Source of the DNA: JABMMZ01 sp964438995
GTDB taxonomy: Bacteria > Bacteroidota > Bacteroidia > NS11-12g > UBA955
Direction of reading: 5' to 3'
Length of the DNA stretch: 64,000 bases
Assembly (NCBI GenBank): GCA_964438995.1
Contig: CAYTMQ010000006.1
Coordinates: 1-64,000 of the forward strand
In this document: piece after piece, positions 36,601-44,216 of the stretch
How positions within the stretch are numbered: position 1 is the stretch's first letter
How the letters are laid out: each line of letters begins with the position of its first letter
Notes under the pieces: model-generated
The model's database searches: none
What the model was told of the DNA's origin: nothing
What the model saw: the letters and a program-made list of their open reading frames with translations, nothing else
Made by a program: the position numbers and the translations under genes

Positions 36601-37005
36601 GCGAGACAAGAGGCTATAAGAAGAGAACTAGAACGATTGCAGAAATTGCTAAAAGAAGAAGGCAAACCTGGTGCATTGGGTGATTTGGAAAAAACCAAAC
36701 AACTGATGGAACAGCAAGAGAAAGATTTGGTCAACAAACAAATCAATCCTGAGACTGTAAAGCGAATGCAAGAGATAGAAACGAGAATGTTGGAGCATGA
36801 AAAAGCAGAACGCGAACAGGATATGGACAACCAGAGAGAGGCCGAAACTGCGAAGGAAGTAGAAAAAGAGATGCCTCCAGCTATAAAAGAATATTTAGAA
36901 AAAAAGGCAAAAGAGATGGAGTTGTTAAGAAGTGTTCCAAACGAATTATCTCCATATTACAAGGACAGAGTAAGGGTGTATTTTCAGAAGTTAGGCAATG
37001 TTTGA
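33673..37005 (+). CDS. DUF4175-family large membrane protein with coiled coils
   Basis: 1110 residues, unknown function. Three N-terminal membrane helices (about 22-44, 55-80 and 155-175) are followed by a large beta-rich region (about 190-470; the DYGISRLNFVYKD segment is typical) and then about 500 residues of Glu/Lys/Gln-rich coiled coil with a helical bundle segment (about 780-920). The pattern matches Bacteroidota DUF4175 proteins. The coiled coil should lie on the side opposite or adjacent to the membrane; topology is not settled by sequence. It overlaps tsaB by 8 bases, so they are co-translated. Confidence 0.85.
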   Translation: MTQGANILKEKLDEFIRKYYINRFLQGLLLGVGGLIAFFLFASLLEYFGHFGKVVRSILFFSFVGFGVFVLVYFWILPVLKWMRIGKVISYTSASELIGAHFPDIKDKLLNTLQLQEQAEATDNELLVASINQRIQGLSPFKFTTAIDLNASAKHYGKYTLLPLGALVIIMVFQSGIITKPAERILEFNKHFAKEAPYQFILKNTSLKVLKNSDYNFELELKGKDIPVSMFIEVDNHLIKMESVGKNTFAYQMSNLTTNHIFYFTDGEFNSNQYELEVLPNPTLVNFKVNVKYPAYINRKDEVLNNVGDFTIPQGTELEWQIQTKDVESLNFLFENQKSEFTKSEDLYSVKAKVIHPVNYHIQLLNKYISNNDTMHYAIQVVNDRYPGIGAEQKRDSINPFVVYFYGKADDDYGISRLNFVYKDITNNSALKYLPVNIGRGTDEIFYYMVDLRNLVKTSGNELEYYFEVWDNDAVNGKKSSKSQVFKSQAPSEEQLRKETESGSKSMKSKMAQMMKDIEAMQKKGNDIKRELLESDNMDWMQQQKLKDFINEQKKLEQKIEEIKKDNAVQNEKQQQIDPLEEELLQKQKELDKLINDLMSPEMKDLLKKLEEMVKQQNKEGIQNQLDKMKMNNEEIKKELDRSLEQFKQLEIEKKVNEQSSALEKLAEKQKELMEKTLDKTESKESLKQQQDQLKKEFEQLKKEIKETEQKNKELETPMNMESTDKEQQSIEQEMQESSDNLNKNQNKKAGESQKKAADEMQEMANKMKKSLQQAQEQQQEEDYYTLRQILENLVELSVQQEDLMAQFKDNRYYSPKYVELSAQQQKLKESAKMVEDSLLALSKRQIHIKSFVNKEISNINYYMNQAIEDFSKVVTSRGLSNQQYVMTGLNNLALMLSESLKNMQEDMKEKKNNGNSQCQNPGKNKSKKNGKDGKPQNTMQGMKKMQEELNKQLQEMKDGKSQGKNPNAEQYAKIAARQEAIRRELERLQKLLKEEGKPGALGDLEKTKQLMEQQEKDLVNKQINPETVKRMQEIETRMLEHEKAEREQDMDNQREAETAKEVEKEMPPAIKEYLEKKAKEMELLRSVPNELSPYYKDRVRVYFQKLGNV

Positions 37006-37669
37006 TGATGTTAAAATTCTTTGTTTAGAAACGTCTTCATTGGTGTGTTCGGTATCTCTTGCGACAAGCAAAGAGATGTTTCATGTAAAATCTGGTGTGA
37101 TTCAAAATCACGCAGAGGTATTAATGGATTTGATTTCTGAATGTCTTCAAAAAGCCAATATTCAAGTAAAAGATTTAAGTGCCATCGCTATAAGTGATGG
37201 TCCAGGTTCTTACACCGGACTGAGAATTGGTAGCAGCACGGCTAAAGGATTGTGTTTTTCTAGTGGTATTCCATTGATAGGGATTAGTACTTTAAAAGCA
37301 TTGGCCAATAAGGCAATTGAGATGACAGATAAAATGTATGTGTGGCCAATGATTGATGCAAGACGAATGGAAGTTTATCATGCAATTTACAACAGACAAT
37401 TAGAAATTGTACGCGATGTTTCTAATGGCATCATTGATGCCGAAGGATTTGTTCCGGAGGGTATAGACATACAAAACGTCATGATTTGTGGGGACGGTGG
37501 TAAAAAAGCTGCAGAATTTCTAAAACTGGATTATATAGACATACAACCCGACGCATCATATTTGTGTGAATTAGCTTTAGAGGCGTATAGGAAGCAAGAA
37601 TTTCAAGAATTATCTAACTACGAGCCATTCTATTTAAAGTCTGCCAACATCACTGGCAAATCGAAATAA
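36998..37669 (+). CDS. tsaB: tRNA threonylcarbamoyladenosine biosynthesis protein TsaB
   Basis: 223 residues. ILCLETSSLVCSVSLA at the start, IQNHAEVLMDLI, AIAISDGPGSYTGLRIGSSTAKGLC (about 67-91) and LIGISTLKALA are diagnostic of TsaB (YeaZ), an ASKHA-fold partner that binds TsaD in making t6A37 of tRNAs reading ANN codons. ATG at 36998, 8 bases inside the DUF4175 gene. The palindromic repeat cluster follows after its stop. Confidence 0.94.
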   Translation: MFDDVKILCLETSSLVCSVSLATSKEMFHVKSGVIQNHAEVLMDLISECLQKANIQVKDLSAIAISDGPGSYTGLRIGSSTAKGLCFSSGIPLIGISTLKALANKAIEMTDKMYVWPMIDARRMEVYHAIYNRQLEIVRDVSNGIIDAEGFVPEGIDIQNVMICGDGGKKAAEFLKLDYIDIQPDASYLCELALEAYRKQEFQELSNYEPFYLKSANITGKSK

Positions 37670-37687
37670 AGTAATTTTAATTTTTCG

Positions 37688-37794
37688 ACCTTGTAAGGTT
37701 GAAATGTACAGGTCGGTAACCTTGTAAGGTTGGAGTGTATAGGTTGTCAACCTTGTAAGGTTGGTTTGGTGTCGAAATTCAACCTTGTAAGGTT
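37688..37794. repeat. four palindromic ACCTTGTAAGGT repeats, 30-32 bp apart
   Basis: AACCTTGTAAGGTT, a perfect hairpin-forming palindrome (the first copy lacks one outer pair), occurs with copies beginning at 37688, 37718, 37749 and 37781. Spacers of 17-18 bases are degenerate copies of each other (GGARTGTAYAGGT-like), so this is a decayed tandem repeat. A GC-rich stretch with CTCCGA elements (37807-37868) follows. Structured RNA here could help terminate tsaB. Confidence 0.8.
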
Positions 37795-37872
37795 GGTTTA
37801 GGTGGTCGACCTCCGATGTTCGGTAGCCTGAAGGCCGCGCCAAAGGAACCTCCGACGTTAGAGGGTAGGGGC

Positions 37873-37902
37873 AAAAAAAAAGCCCTCCGATTAAGGAAGG
37901 CT
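37873..37902 (-). terminator. terminator of the OmpA-like gene
   Basis: AGCCCTCC (37881-37888) pairs with GGAAGGCT (37895-37902) with one mismatch; A's at 37873-37880 give the T-tract on the minus strand. Confidence 0.8.
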
Positions 37903-37922
37903 TTTTTTGATTATCATTTCAA

Positions 37923-39413
37923 TTATTGAATTTTCAATTCAATTGTGTTTTTGGTTTCTGTACCTGCGTTGTAATTTGTTACAATTCTGTCGCGGCTGAT
38001 ACCGAATTTTTCTGTTAAGAATTTAACGATTTCGTCAACACAACGAGTGTTAGTAGCTGCGTTGTATTTAGAGCTCTTACCAGCAGGACCGTTGATCACT
38101 AATTTCTTATCAGGGCATTGTTTCATTTTATCCAATACAGAGTACAATTGAGCTTTAACTTCTTTAGTTAAACAGTTGCTGCTGATTGCAATTGGAGGGA
38201 AAGAAACGTTGTCACAGTTGCAACAAGATTTGATTTCGATACCGTTAGCATCAACTAAAGCACCTGGAGAAGAGTTTAACTCTCTGTCTCTGTGGTCAGG
38301 AATTCCATCACCATCGCTATCAATTGCAGCACCAGTTACAGGGTCTACAGTAGCGCCTCTATCAGTGAATGGCTCTTTATCTTGACAATCTGGAACACCG
38401 TCCATGTCAGAGTCAACTGCCATACCATTACCGTACACCATACAAGAGTCTGGAGTTTTGTTGTCTTGGTCGAAACAGTTTGACACGTGGTCTTTATCAT
38501 CGTCAACACCTAAGCAATCAGTTTTCTTTTTAACATCAGCCATTTGGTCGTAGATAGACTCAACTGGACTTAACCAATCGTAGTGTTGAGCGTTTTTAGA
38601 ACCGAATTTGTAACCAATGCTAGCACGGATGAACGAGTATGAATCGAACCATCTGTTTTGCCAGATTGCAGTATTGTATACATCAACATCGTCACTTCTT
38701 AACCAAGTGTGACGGTACTCAAGACCTAAATCAAATTTAGAACTTAAGTAGTGTTTGAATCCGATACCGTAAGGTACCATGAATTTTCTGTCTTGGAATT
38801 CTTCAGTAACTTCTTTACCTAAGTTTGGATTAGGAGTACCAGTACCGAAGTATGAAGTTAAGTAGTAGTCGCCTAAGAACAATCTTTGGTCTACGAAAGT
38901 AGCTTTAGATTTGAAAGTAGTTTGACCAATACCTGCGAATAAGTACATTTGAGTTTTACGTAAAGGACGCAAGAAAGAAATATTACCTAAAGTAAAATGA
39001 CCTTGTAAACTCCATTCTTGAACCATGCTAGTAAATCTGAAGTTGTCTTTGAACAAAGTTGGATTTTGTAAATCTCTTTGACCTCTTAATTTGCCATAGT
39101 TAAATTCACCTCTCAAAGCAAATGTTTGAGAAATTGAATACTTTACAAATGGAGCAACTCCCCAACCTAGTTGTTTTTTGTCTGCATCTCCGTTAAACAA
39201 AGAACCGCCTGCAAGTAAACCTACAGACCATTTTTTTGCTCTTCTGTCCATGTAGTAAGATGAATTCAAACTTTGACCCGAGTCAGTTTGTTTACCGTTC
39301 ACCCATTGTGTTTTAGCGTATGGGTGACGCTTCCAAGTAGAGTCTTGTGTGTTAGCAAATGCTGTCATCGAGAACAAACAGATGCTTAAAATTGTCATTT
39401 TGAGTATTTTCAT
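37923..39413 (-). CDS. OmpA-like outer-membrane protein with thrombospondin type 3 repeats
   Basis: 496 residues. Signal peptide 1-20 (TAFA|N), an N-terminal beta-barrel (about 50-285), calcium-binding type 3 repeats rich in Asp (DSDMDGVPDCQD, DSDGDGIPDHRD; about 305-375) and a shortened OmpA-like domain (about 410-496). In that last domain the usual GHTD loop reads GPAG (from about 442), losing the aspartate that contacts peptidoglycan, although Arg457 remains. It has the best promoter in the area and its own terminator, consistent with an abundant structural porin-like protein. ATG at 39413. Confidence 0.88.
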   Translation of the reverse strand: MKILKMTILSICLFSMTAFANTQDSTWKRHPYAKTQWVNGKQTDSGQSLNSSYYMDRRAKKWSVGLLAGGSLFNGDADKKQLGWGVAPFVKYSISQTFALRGEFNYGKLRGQRDLQNPTLFKDNFRFTSMVQEWSLQGHFTLGNISFLRPLRKTQMYLFAGIGQTTFKSKATFVDQRLFLGDYYLTSYFGTGTPNPNLGKEVTEEFQDRKFMVPYGIGFKHYLSSKFDLGLEYRHTWLRSDDVDVYNTAIWQNRWFDSYSFIRASIGYKFGSKNAQHYDWLSPVESIYDQMADVKKKTDCLGVDDDKDHVSNCFDQDNKTPDSCMVYGNGMAVDSDMDGVPDCQDKEPFTDRGATVDPVTGAAIDSDGDGIPDHRDRELNSSPGALVDANGIEIKSCCNCDNVSFPPIAISSNCLTKEVKAQLYSVLDKMKQCPDKKLVINGPAGKSSKYNAATNTRCVDEIVKFLTEKFGISRDRIVTNYNAGTETKNTIELKIQ

Positions 39414-39442
39414 TTTGAAATGATTTTTCAATATAATTGCCG

Positions 39443-39473
39443 CAAAAATAGACAATCTTTGCACAAAAACCAA
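39443..39473 (-). promoter_or_regulatory. promoter of the OmpA-like gene
   Basis: Minus strand: TTG (39471-39473), 20-base spacer, TATTTTTG (39443-39450); ends 29 bases before the ATG. Confidence 0.65.
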
Positions 39474-39540
39474 TAAATAAAGATAAAATTTTCTGAAGAT
39501 TTAATTCATTTTTTAAATTAACCCTCAATAAATTAATTAA

Positions 39541-41127
39541 TTACAGCGAAATGATGTGCCCAAATGAGTTGTTTAATTTTACAGCGTTTTTTACTGAAAA
39601 TACTACATCTTTATACTTTATTAACATTTCTAAAGAATCGGTTTTTCGCTCTTGTATACTTTTGATATTTAGATAGTTGTCTTGAATCTCCTTTAGTTTC
39701 TTTAACTCCGCTTCATGCTTAATCAATCCAGATTCCTTCAACATTTTTGATACTTGTTTCAGCTGCTTTTCATACACTTTGCCAGCTTCGACTAAGGGCT
39801 TTAATTCAGAGCTAATGTTTTGAGCAACAGTGTCTTGTATTTCTTGTCTAAGCTTGATGATTAGGTCAATCTGATTGTCTATTTTTGGTGTATTATCGGA
39901 CAATAAGTTCAACAAACCAGCATCATCTTCAGTTTTCAACAATTCCACAACCGAAATTCCTCTTTTTTCTAACCATTGAAGCATTTTGCTCGTAGTTATC
40001 CACATACTTGGTCTAAGTATGAGTTTGGGGTGTGTTAAAGAATTGATATTCATTACATTATGCAACTGTACCCAGTAGTTGATTTCTGCATTTCCACCAA
40101 CATATGCAATATTGGGCAAAATACTCTCCTGGTACAACGGTCGCATCATGGCATTCGGACTAAACCTCTCAGGATACTGATCAATAAGTTGATGCATTTC
40201 AGAAATTGAAGCAATAAAATTGCCATCAGCGTCCTCATATTGGTCCCCTTTTAAAACAATTCTCTTCCTTCTTGAAGCATGTAAGTAGAAAAAATTAATT
40301 TCTCTAGCATGCAATTGTGTGCTCAATCCATTGGCGACTAAAGCATCACTTGTGTCTTTGAAACTTTGAATATTGCCTTGCTCCAATACATCTTTTTTAA
40401 TGATGTCTTTAAAGCTCTCTTTAAAGATTCTGTTGTCTCCATTTACGCTGATAACACCATACTGACCAAAATGTAGATTGACTATTCTAATTGTAGCCTC
40501 ACTTAGGTTTTTAGACGTTTTGTAAATGGTGTCGAATTCAGCAAGCATCTTCAAGTTTTGATCAGTTAAGTTGACTTTCTCACTGATTTCCTTGATGACT
40601 TCAGATATGGATTCTGTATTTAATCTACCACAAGCATCTCCAGATTCTGTTTTCCATTCAAAGGTATGATTGAAGACTCTTGTGTTTTTTATTTCATCAA
40701 AATCATGGTCTTCAGAAGCAGGCCAGTAAACTGGAACAAAGTGTTTGTCAGGGAATTTAACTCTTAAATCTTCGCAAAAATCAATGATAGAAATGATTTT
40801 GTATAATACAAAAGCAGGACCGAAAAATGGGTGCAATTGTTGACCAGTTGTTACTGTGAATGTATTGCTGTTGTTAAGCAGTTCAATGTTGCTCCAAACC
40901 GCTAAGTCGACATGTTCTTTGCTTGCAATATCTTGGTATTGTTCCTTTAAATTTTGGACCAATGTGTTTCTCTTTAAAGCATTGAAATTGGATTTAACCT
41001 CAATGGCTTTTTCAAAACTAAAGTAGCTGTGATCTTTACCAAGTATAGATTTTATGACATCATTCTCTTCAACAAATGCTTTTGTAGTTGAAGAAAGTAT
41101 GCCAGTTTCAGACAATTTGAATTGCAT
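39541..41127 (-). CDS. bshC: bacillithiol biosynthesis cysteine-adding enzyme
   Basis: 528 residues, full length. BshC joins cysteine to glucosaminyl-malate as the last step of bacillithiol synthesis. Seen: TVTTGQQLHPFFGPAFVLYKI (about 93-113; as a block), VPVYWPASEDHDFDEI, AYVGGNAEINYWVQL, and a long coiled coil near the C-terminus (about 440-490). The gene overlaps rimO by 1 base (TAATG). bshA and bshB are not in the window. Confidence 0.93.
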   Translation of the reverse strand: MQFKLSETGILSSTTKAFVEENDVIKSILGKDHSYFSFEKAIEVKSNFNALKRNTLVQNLKEQYQDIASKEHVDLAVWSNIELLNNSNTFTVTTGQQLHPFFGPAFVLYKIISIIDFCEDLRVKFPDKHFVPVYWPASEDHDFDEIKNTRVFNHTFEWKTESGDACGRLNTESISEVIKEISEKVNLTDQNLKMLAEFDTIYKTSKNLSEATIRIVNLHFGQYGVISVNGDNRIFKESFKDIIKKDVLEQGNIQSFKDTSDALVANGLSTQLHAREINFFYLHASRRKRIVLKGDQYEDADGNFIASISEMHQLIDQYPERFSPNAMMRPLYQESILPNIAYVGGNAEINYWVQLHNVMNINSLTHPKLILRPSMWITTSKMLQWLEKRGISVVELLKTEDDAGLLNLLSDNTPKIDNQIDLIIKLRQEIQDTVAQNISSELKPLVEAGKVYEKQLKQVSKMLKESGLIKHEAELKKLKEIQDNYLNIKSIQERKTDSLEMLIKYKDVVFSVKNAVKLNNSFGHIISL

Positions 41128-42437
41128 TACGCAAGTTTACCAATTAAATCGAATGATTCAGCATCAATAATATCGATAGTCGCAAAGTCGCCAACTCTAA
41201 CGAAGTTTTCAGCTGCATTCACTAGCACTTCGTTATCTACTTCTGGTGAATCGGCTTCAGTTCTACCTATAAAATAGTTGCCTTCTTTTCTATCGAAAAT
41301 TACTTTCAAGGTTTGACCAATTTTTTCTTGGTTCTTTTTTAAAGAGATTTCTTCTTGAAGTGCCATCAGTTCTGAAGCTCTTTCTTGTTTCACCTCGTCT
41401 GGTACATCGTCTACTAATGTATGAGCGTGAGTATTCTCTTCATGAGAGTAAGTAAACACACCCAATCTATCGAATTCAAAATCTTTTACGAATTGTTTTA
41501 ATTCTTCAAAGTCTTGTTCTGTTTCACCTGGATGACCGACAAGTATGGTTGTTCTTAACGTGATGCCAGGTACTTTTTCTCTTATCGTGTTTAATAGTTC
41601 ATACGTTCTGCGCTTGGTGATACCTCTTCGCATCAGCTTTAATACGTTGTCAGAAATGTGTTGAACTGGAATGTCAAGGTAATTGCAGATGTTTGATTTT
41701 TCTGCCATCACCGGCAATATGTCTTCTGGAAACTGAGAAGGGTAGGCATAATGCAATCTGATCCATTCAAGATCTTTTACAGCTGATAATTGTTCGAGTA
41801 AGTCTTTTAATTTTCTTTCGCCATATAAGTCAAGGCCATAATAGGTACTATCTTGGGCGATGAGCATGATTTCTTTTGTGCCATTTTTAACCAAGTTTTC
41901 AGCTTCAAGAACGATTTGTTCGATCGACTTACTAACGTGTTTCCCTCTCATTAGGGGAATGGCGCAAAATGAACATGGACGGTTACAACCTTCGCTAATT
42001 TTAAGGTAGGCGTAGTGTTGAGGCGTTGTGGTCAAACGTTCTCCAATCAATTCGTGCTTATAGTCGGCCCCTAGCGTATTCAATAAATTAGGCAACTCAA
42101 GTGTACCGAAAAAAGCATCTACTTGAGGAATTTCGCTTTCTAATTCATCTTTATAACGATGAGAAAGGCAGCCAGTGACATACAATTTATCGATTCTACC
42201 AGCTTCTTTTTCATTGACGTATTGAAGGATGGCATCTATACTTTCTTGTTTAGCATTATCAATAAATCCGCAAGTATTAACAACAATAATGTTAGCGTCA
42301 TTTTTTTCAGATTCATGAGTTGCTTCCATGTTATTGCCTTTTAGCTGACTTAATAACACTTCGCTATCAACTAAATTCTTACTACAACCAAGGGTTATAA
42401 TATTGATTTTATTTTGTTTTAATGATTTTGTGCGCAT
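41127..42437 (-). CDS. rimO: ribosomal protein uS12 methylthiotransferase RimO
   Basis: 436 residues. UPF0004 domain with ITLGCSKNLVDSEVL, radical-SAM cluster motif CNRPCSFCAIP (about 148-158, three cysteines), and a C-terminal TRAM domain (about 372-436). The combination of GCSKN start and ISEGCNRPCSFCAIPLMRG points to RimO rather than MiaB. It adds a methylthio group to an aspartate of uS12. 2 bases after ftsY on the same strand; it overlaps bshC. Confidence 0.94.
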   Translation of the reverse strand: MRTKSLKQNKINIITLGCSKNLVDSEVLLSQLKGNNMEATHESEKNDANIIVVNTCGFIDNAKQESIDAILQYVNEKEAGRIDKLYVTGCLSHRYKDELESEIPQVDAFFGTLELPNLLNTLGADYKHELIGERLTTTPQHYAYLKISEGCNRPCSFCAIPLMRGKHVSKSIEQIVLEAENLVKNGTKEIMLIAQDSTYYGLDLYGERKLKDLLEQLSAVKDLEWIRLHYAYPSQFPEDILPVMAEKSNICNYLDIPVQHISDNVLKLMRRGITKRRTYELLNTIREKVPGITLRTTILVGHPGETEQDFEELKQFVKDFEFDRLGVFTYSHEENTHAHTLVDDVPDEVKQERASELMALQEEISLKKNQEKIGQTLKVIFDRKEGNYFIGRTEADSPEVDNEVLVNAAENFVRVGDFATIDIIDAESFDLIGKLA

Positions 42438-42439
42438 GA

Positions 42440-43405
42440 TTATACCTCAAACAAAGAATTGACGAATTCGATTGGTTTGAAAATTTTTATATCGTTGATG
42501 CCTTCACCTACACCAATGTATCTAACTGGAATTTTAAATTGATCGCTAACACCAAGCACCACACCACCTTTAGCTGTGCCATCTAGTTTTGTTAAAGCCA
42601 AGGAACTTACTTCAGTAGCGGCTGTAAAATGTTTGGCTTGTTCGAAGGCATTCTGACCAGTAGAAGCGTCTAGAACCAGCATCACATCATGTGGAGCGGT
42701 TTCGATGACTTTGCTCATAACACGCTTGATTTTACTCAATTCGTTCATGAGGTTAACTTTGTTGTGTAGACGACCAGCTGTATCTACAATAACGATATCA
42801 TAACCTTCATTTTTTGCTTTATTAACAGCATCATAAGCAACGGCAGAAGGGTCGGTATTCATGCCATGGGCGATGAAATCACATCCAACACGTTTGCTCC
42901 ATATTTCAAGTTGGTCAACAGCGCCGGCTCTAAATGTATCACCAGCAGCAAGCAACACTTTTTTGCCATGTTGTTTAAACTGATTTGCAAGTTTTCCGAT
43001 GGTGGTTGTTTTTCCAACACCATTAACGCCTACAACCATAAGTACATAAGGAGTAGGGACACCAGATAAATTAAAATCTATATCGGGAGTTTTCTTGTTC
43101 TCAGTCAGCATAAGACTGATTTCATCTCTTAGCAGCAGATGAAGTTCGTTAGAGTTGATGTATTTATCGCGCTTTACTCTGTCTTCAACGCGTTCAATAA
43201 TTTTAACAGTTGTATTAATGCCGACATCGCTACTGACAAGAATTTCTTCTAATTCATCAAGAAAAGATGCATCGATAGTAGATTTACCTGCGAGAGCTTT
43301 AGACAACTTACCGAAGAAGGATTCTTTGGTTTTCTCAAGTCCTTTTTCAGCTTCAGGTTGTTTAGAGCTGTTTTTGTCTTTTTTAAAAAAATCGAAAATC
43401 GACAT
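42440..43405 (-). CDS. ftsY: signal recognition particle receptor FtsY
   Basis: 321 residues. The NG domain of SRP GTPases: VNGVGKTTTIGKLA (P-loop), DTFRAGAVDQL, DTAGRL, TKLDGTAKGG and GVGEGINDIKIF. The N-terminal acidic A domain is nearly absent (SIFDFFKKDKN start). FtsY docks ribosome-SRP complexes at the membrane. The ATG at 43405 gives MSIFDFF; the earlier in-frame start lies inside the terminator region of the ribosomal genes. First gene of ftsY-rimO-bshC. Confidence 0.95.
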   Translation of the reverse strand: MSIFDFFKKDKNSSKQPEAEKGLEKTKESFFGKLSKALAGKSTIDASFLDELEEILVSSDVGINTTVKIIERVEDRVKRDKYINSNELHLLLRDEISLMLTENKKTPDIDFNLSGVPTPYVLMVVGVNGVGKTTTIGKLANQFKQHGKKVLLAAGDTFRAGAVDQLEIWSKRVGCDFIAHGMNTDPSAVAYDAVNKAKNEGYDIVIVDTAGRLHNKVNLMNELSKIKRVMSKVIETAPHDVMLVLDASTGQNAFEQAKHFTAATEVSSLALTKLDGTAKGGVVLGVSDQFKIPVRYIGVGEGINDIKIFKPIEFVNSLFEV

Positions 43406-43424
43406 GATGTTAAAATGTGTGAAC

Positions 43425-43448
43425 AAAAAAGCCCCCGTTTCCGGAGGC
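43425..43448 (-). terminator. terminator between bL38 and ftsY
   Basis: GCCCCCG (43431-43437) pairs with CGGAGGC (43442-43448), one mismatch, with A's at 43425-43430 as the minus-strand T-tract. It lies 20 bases before the ftsY ATG, so ftsY may depend on read-through. Confidence 0.7.
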
Positions 43449-43469
43449 TGTTTTCCTTTTTAATTTCTT

Positions 43470-43619
43470 TTATTTGAAATAAGTTTTAGCATCTTCTCCG
43501 CTAATGATTTCTTCTTTAAAAGAGTAAGCACCGTTTTTAGATTTTACTGCTTTAAATACTTTAACGTAGTCTTTGCCTTCACCTTCTCTTTTAAGAGTTG
43601 CAACAACTTTCTTTGCCAT
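43470..43619 (-). CDS. ribosomal protein bL38 (DUF4295)
   Basis: 49 residues, too short for most gene finders: MAKKVVATLKREGEGKDY at the start and SGEDAKTYFK at the end, very Lys-rich. It matches DUF4295, a Bacteroidota-only family that was identified as a 50S subunit protein named bL38 in the Flavobacterium johnsoniae ribosome structure. It directly follows rpmG (9 bases) in the rpmB-rpmG-bL38 operon, in keeping with that role. Confidence 0.9.
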   Translation of the reverse strand: MAKKVVATLKREGEGKDYVKVFKAVKSKNGAYSFKEEIISGEDAKTYFK

Positions 43620-43628
43620 GGTGTATTA

Positions 43629-43811
43629 TTATTTAATTTCTTTGTGAATGGTTACTTTTTTCAAGAAAGGATTGTATTTTTTCAATTCAATTCTTTCAGT
43701 TGTATTTTTCTTGTTTTTGGTCGTAATGTATCTGCTCATGCCTGGAACATCAGTGTTCTTTTGTTCAGTACATTCCAAAATTACTTGTATGCGATTGCCT
43801 TTTTTTGCCAT
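43629..43811 (-). CDS. rpmG: ribosomal protein bL33
   Basis: 60 residues: AKKGNRIQVILECTE, SRYITTKNKKNTTERIELKKYNPFLKK as the family's two blocks. Only one cysteine is left (Cys14), so the zinc ribbon is absent (a zinc-independent form). It is between rpmB (13 bases upstream) and bL38. Confidence 0.95.
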   Translation of the reverse strand: MAKKGNRIQVILECTEQKNTDVPGMSRYITTKNKKNTTERIELKKYNPFLKKVTIHKEIK

Positions 43812-43824
43812 GATGTTCTATTGA

Positions 43825-44058
43825 TTAAATAGTTCCTTTTTTGAAAACTCTGTTTAACGCTTCAGTTATGCCAATCTTGTTGATTGTTCTGATGGCTGAA
43901 GTAGAAACTTTTAATGTAATCCATTCACCTGTTTCAGGGATATAGAATCTCTTCTCCTGCAAATTAGCATAGAATCTACGCTTTGTTTTGCGGTTTGAGT
44001 GAGAAACATTGTTTCCTTTTAATGCTTTTTTACCAGTTAGGTCACAAACTCTTGCCAT
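43825..44058 (-). CDS. rpmB: ribosomal protein bL28
   Basis: 77 residues: MARVCDLTGKKALKGNNVSHSNRKTKRRF (start block) and ISTSAIRTI-like VSTSAIRTINKIGI near the end. The zinc cysteines of some L28 forms are missing. It is the first gene of the operon and is driven by a strong promoter at 44079-44111. Confidence 0.96.
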   Translation of the reverse strand: MARVCDLTGKKALKGNNVSHSNRKTKRRFYANLQEKRFYIPETGEWITLKVSTSAIRTINKIGITEALNRVFKKGTI

Positions 44059-44078
44059 GATTTTAAAAATTGGGAGTG

Positions 44079-44111
44079 CAAAGGTAGGAACTTATTTCGT
44101 AATAATCCAAA
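44079..44111 (-). promoter_or_regulatory. promoter of rpmB-rpmG-bL38
   Basis: Minus strand: TTTG (44108-44111), 21-base spacer, TACCTTTG (44079-44086), 20 bases before the rpmB ATG. A full match to the Bacteroidota consensus. Confidence 0.7.
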
Positions 44112-44216
44112 TTTTTTTGATTTTTTTGTCATTATCCCGAAAATTTATCCCCTTAATTGTACTCAATGTGTTGTTTTAAGGAAATGCAAAGATAAGTATC
44201 TCGTTTTAAAATACTT

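Noticed and set aside
37688..37794. Mini CRISPR (14-bp repeats, about 17-base spacers)
   Set aside because: Spacers are degenerate copies of each other and too short; this is a palindromic tandem repeat.
37634..37843. 69-codon minus-strand ORF after tsaB
   Set aside because: It covers the palindromic repeats and the end of tsaB in antisense, with no family resemblance.
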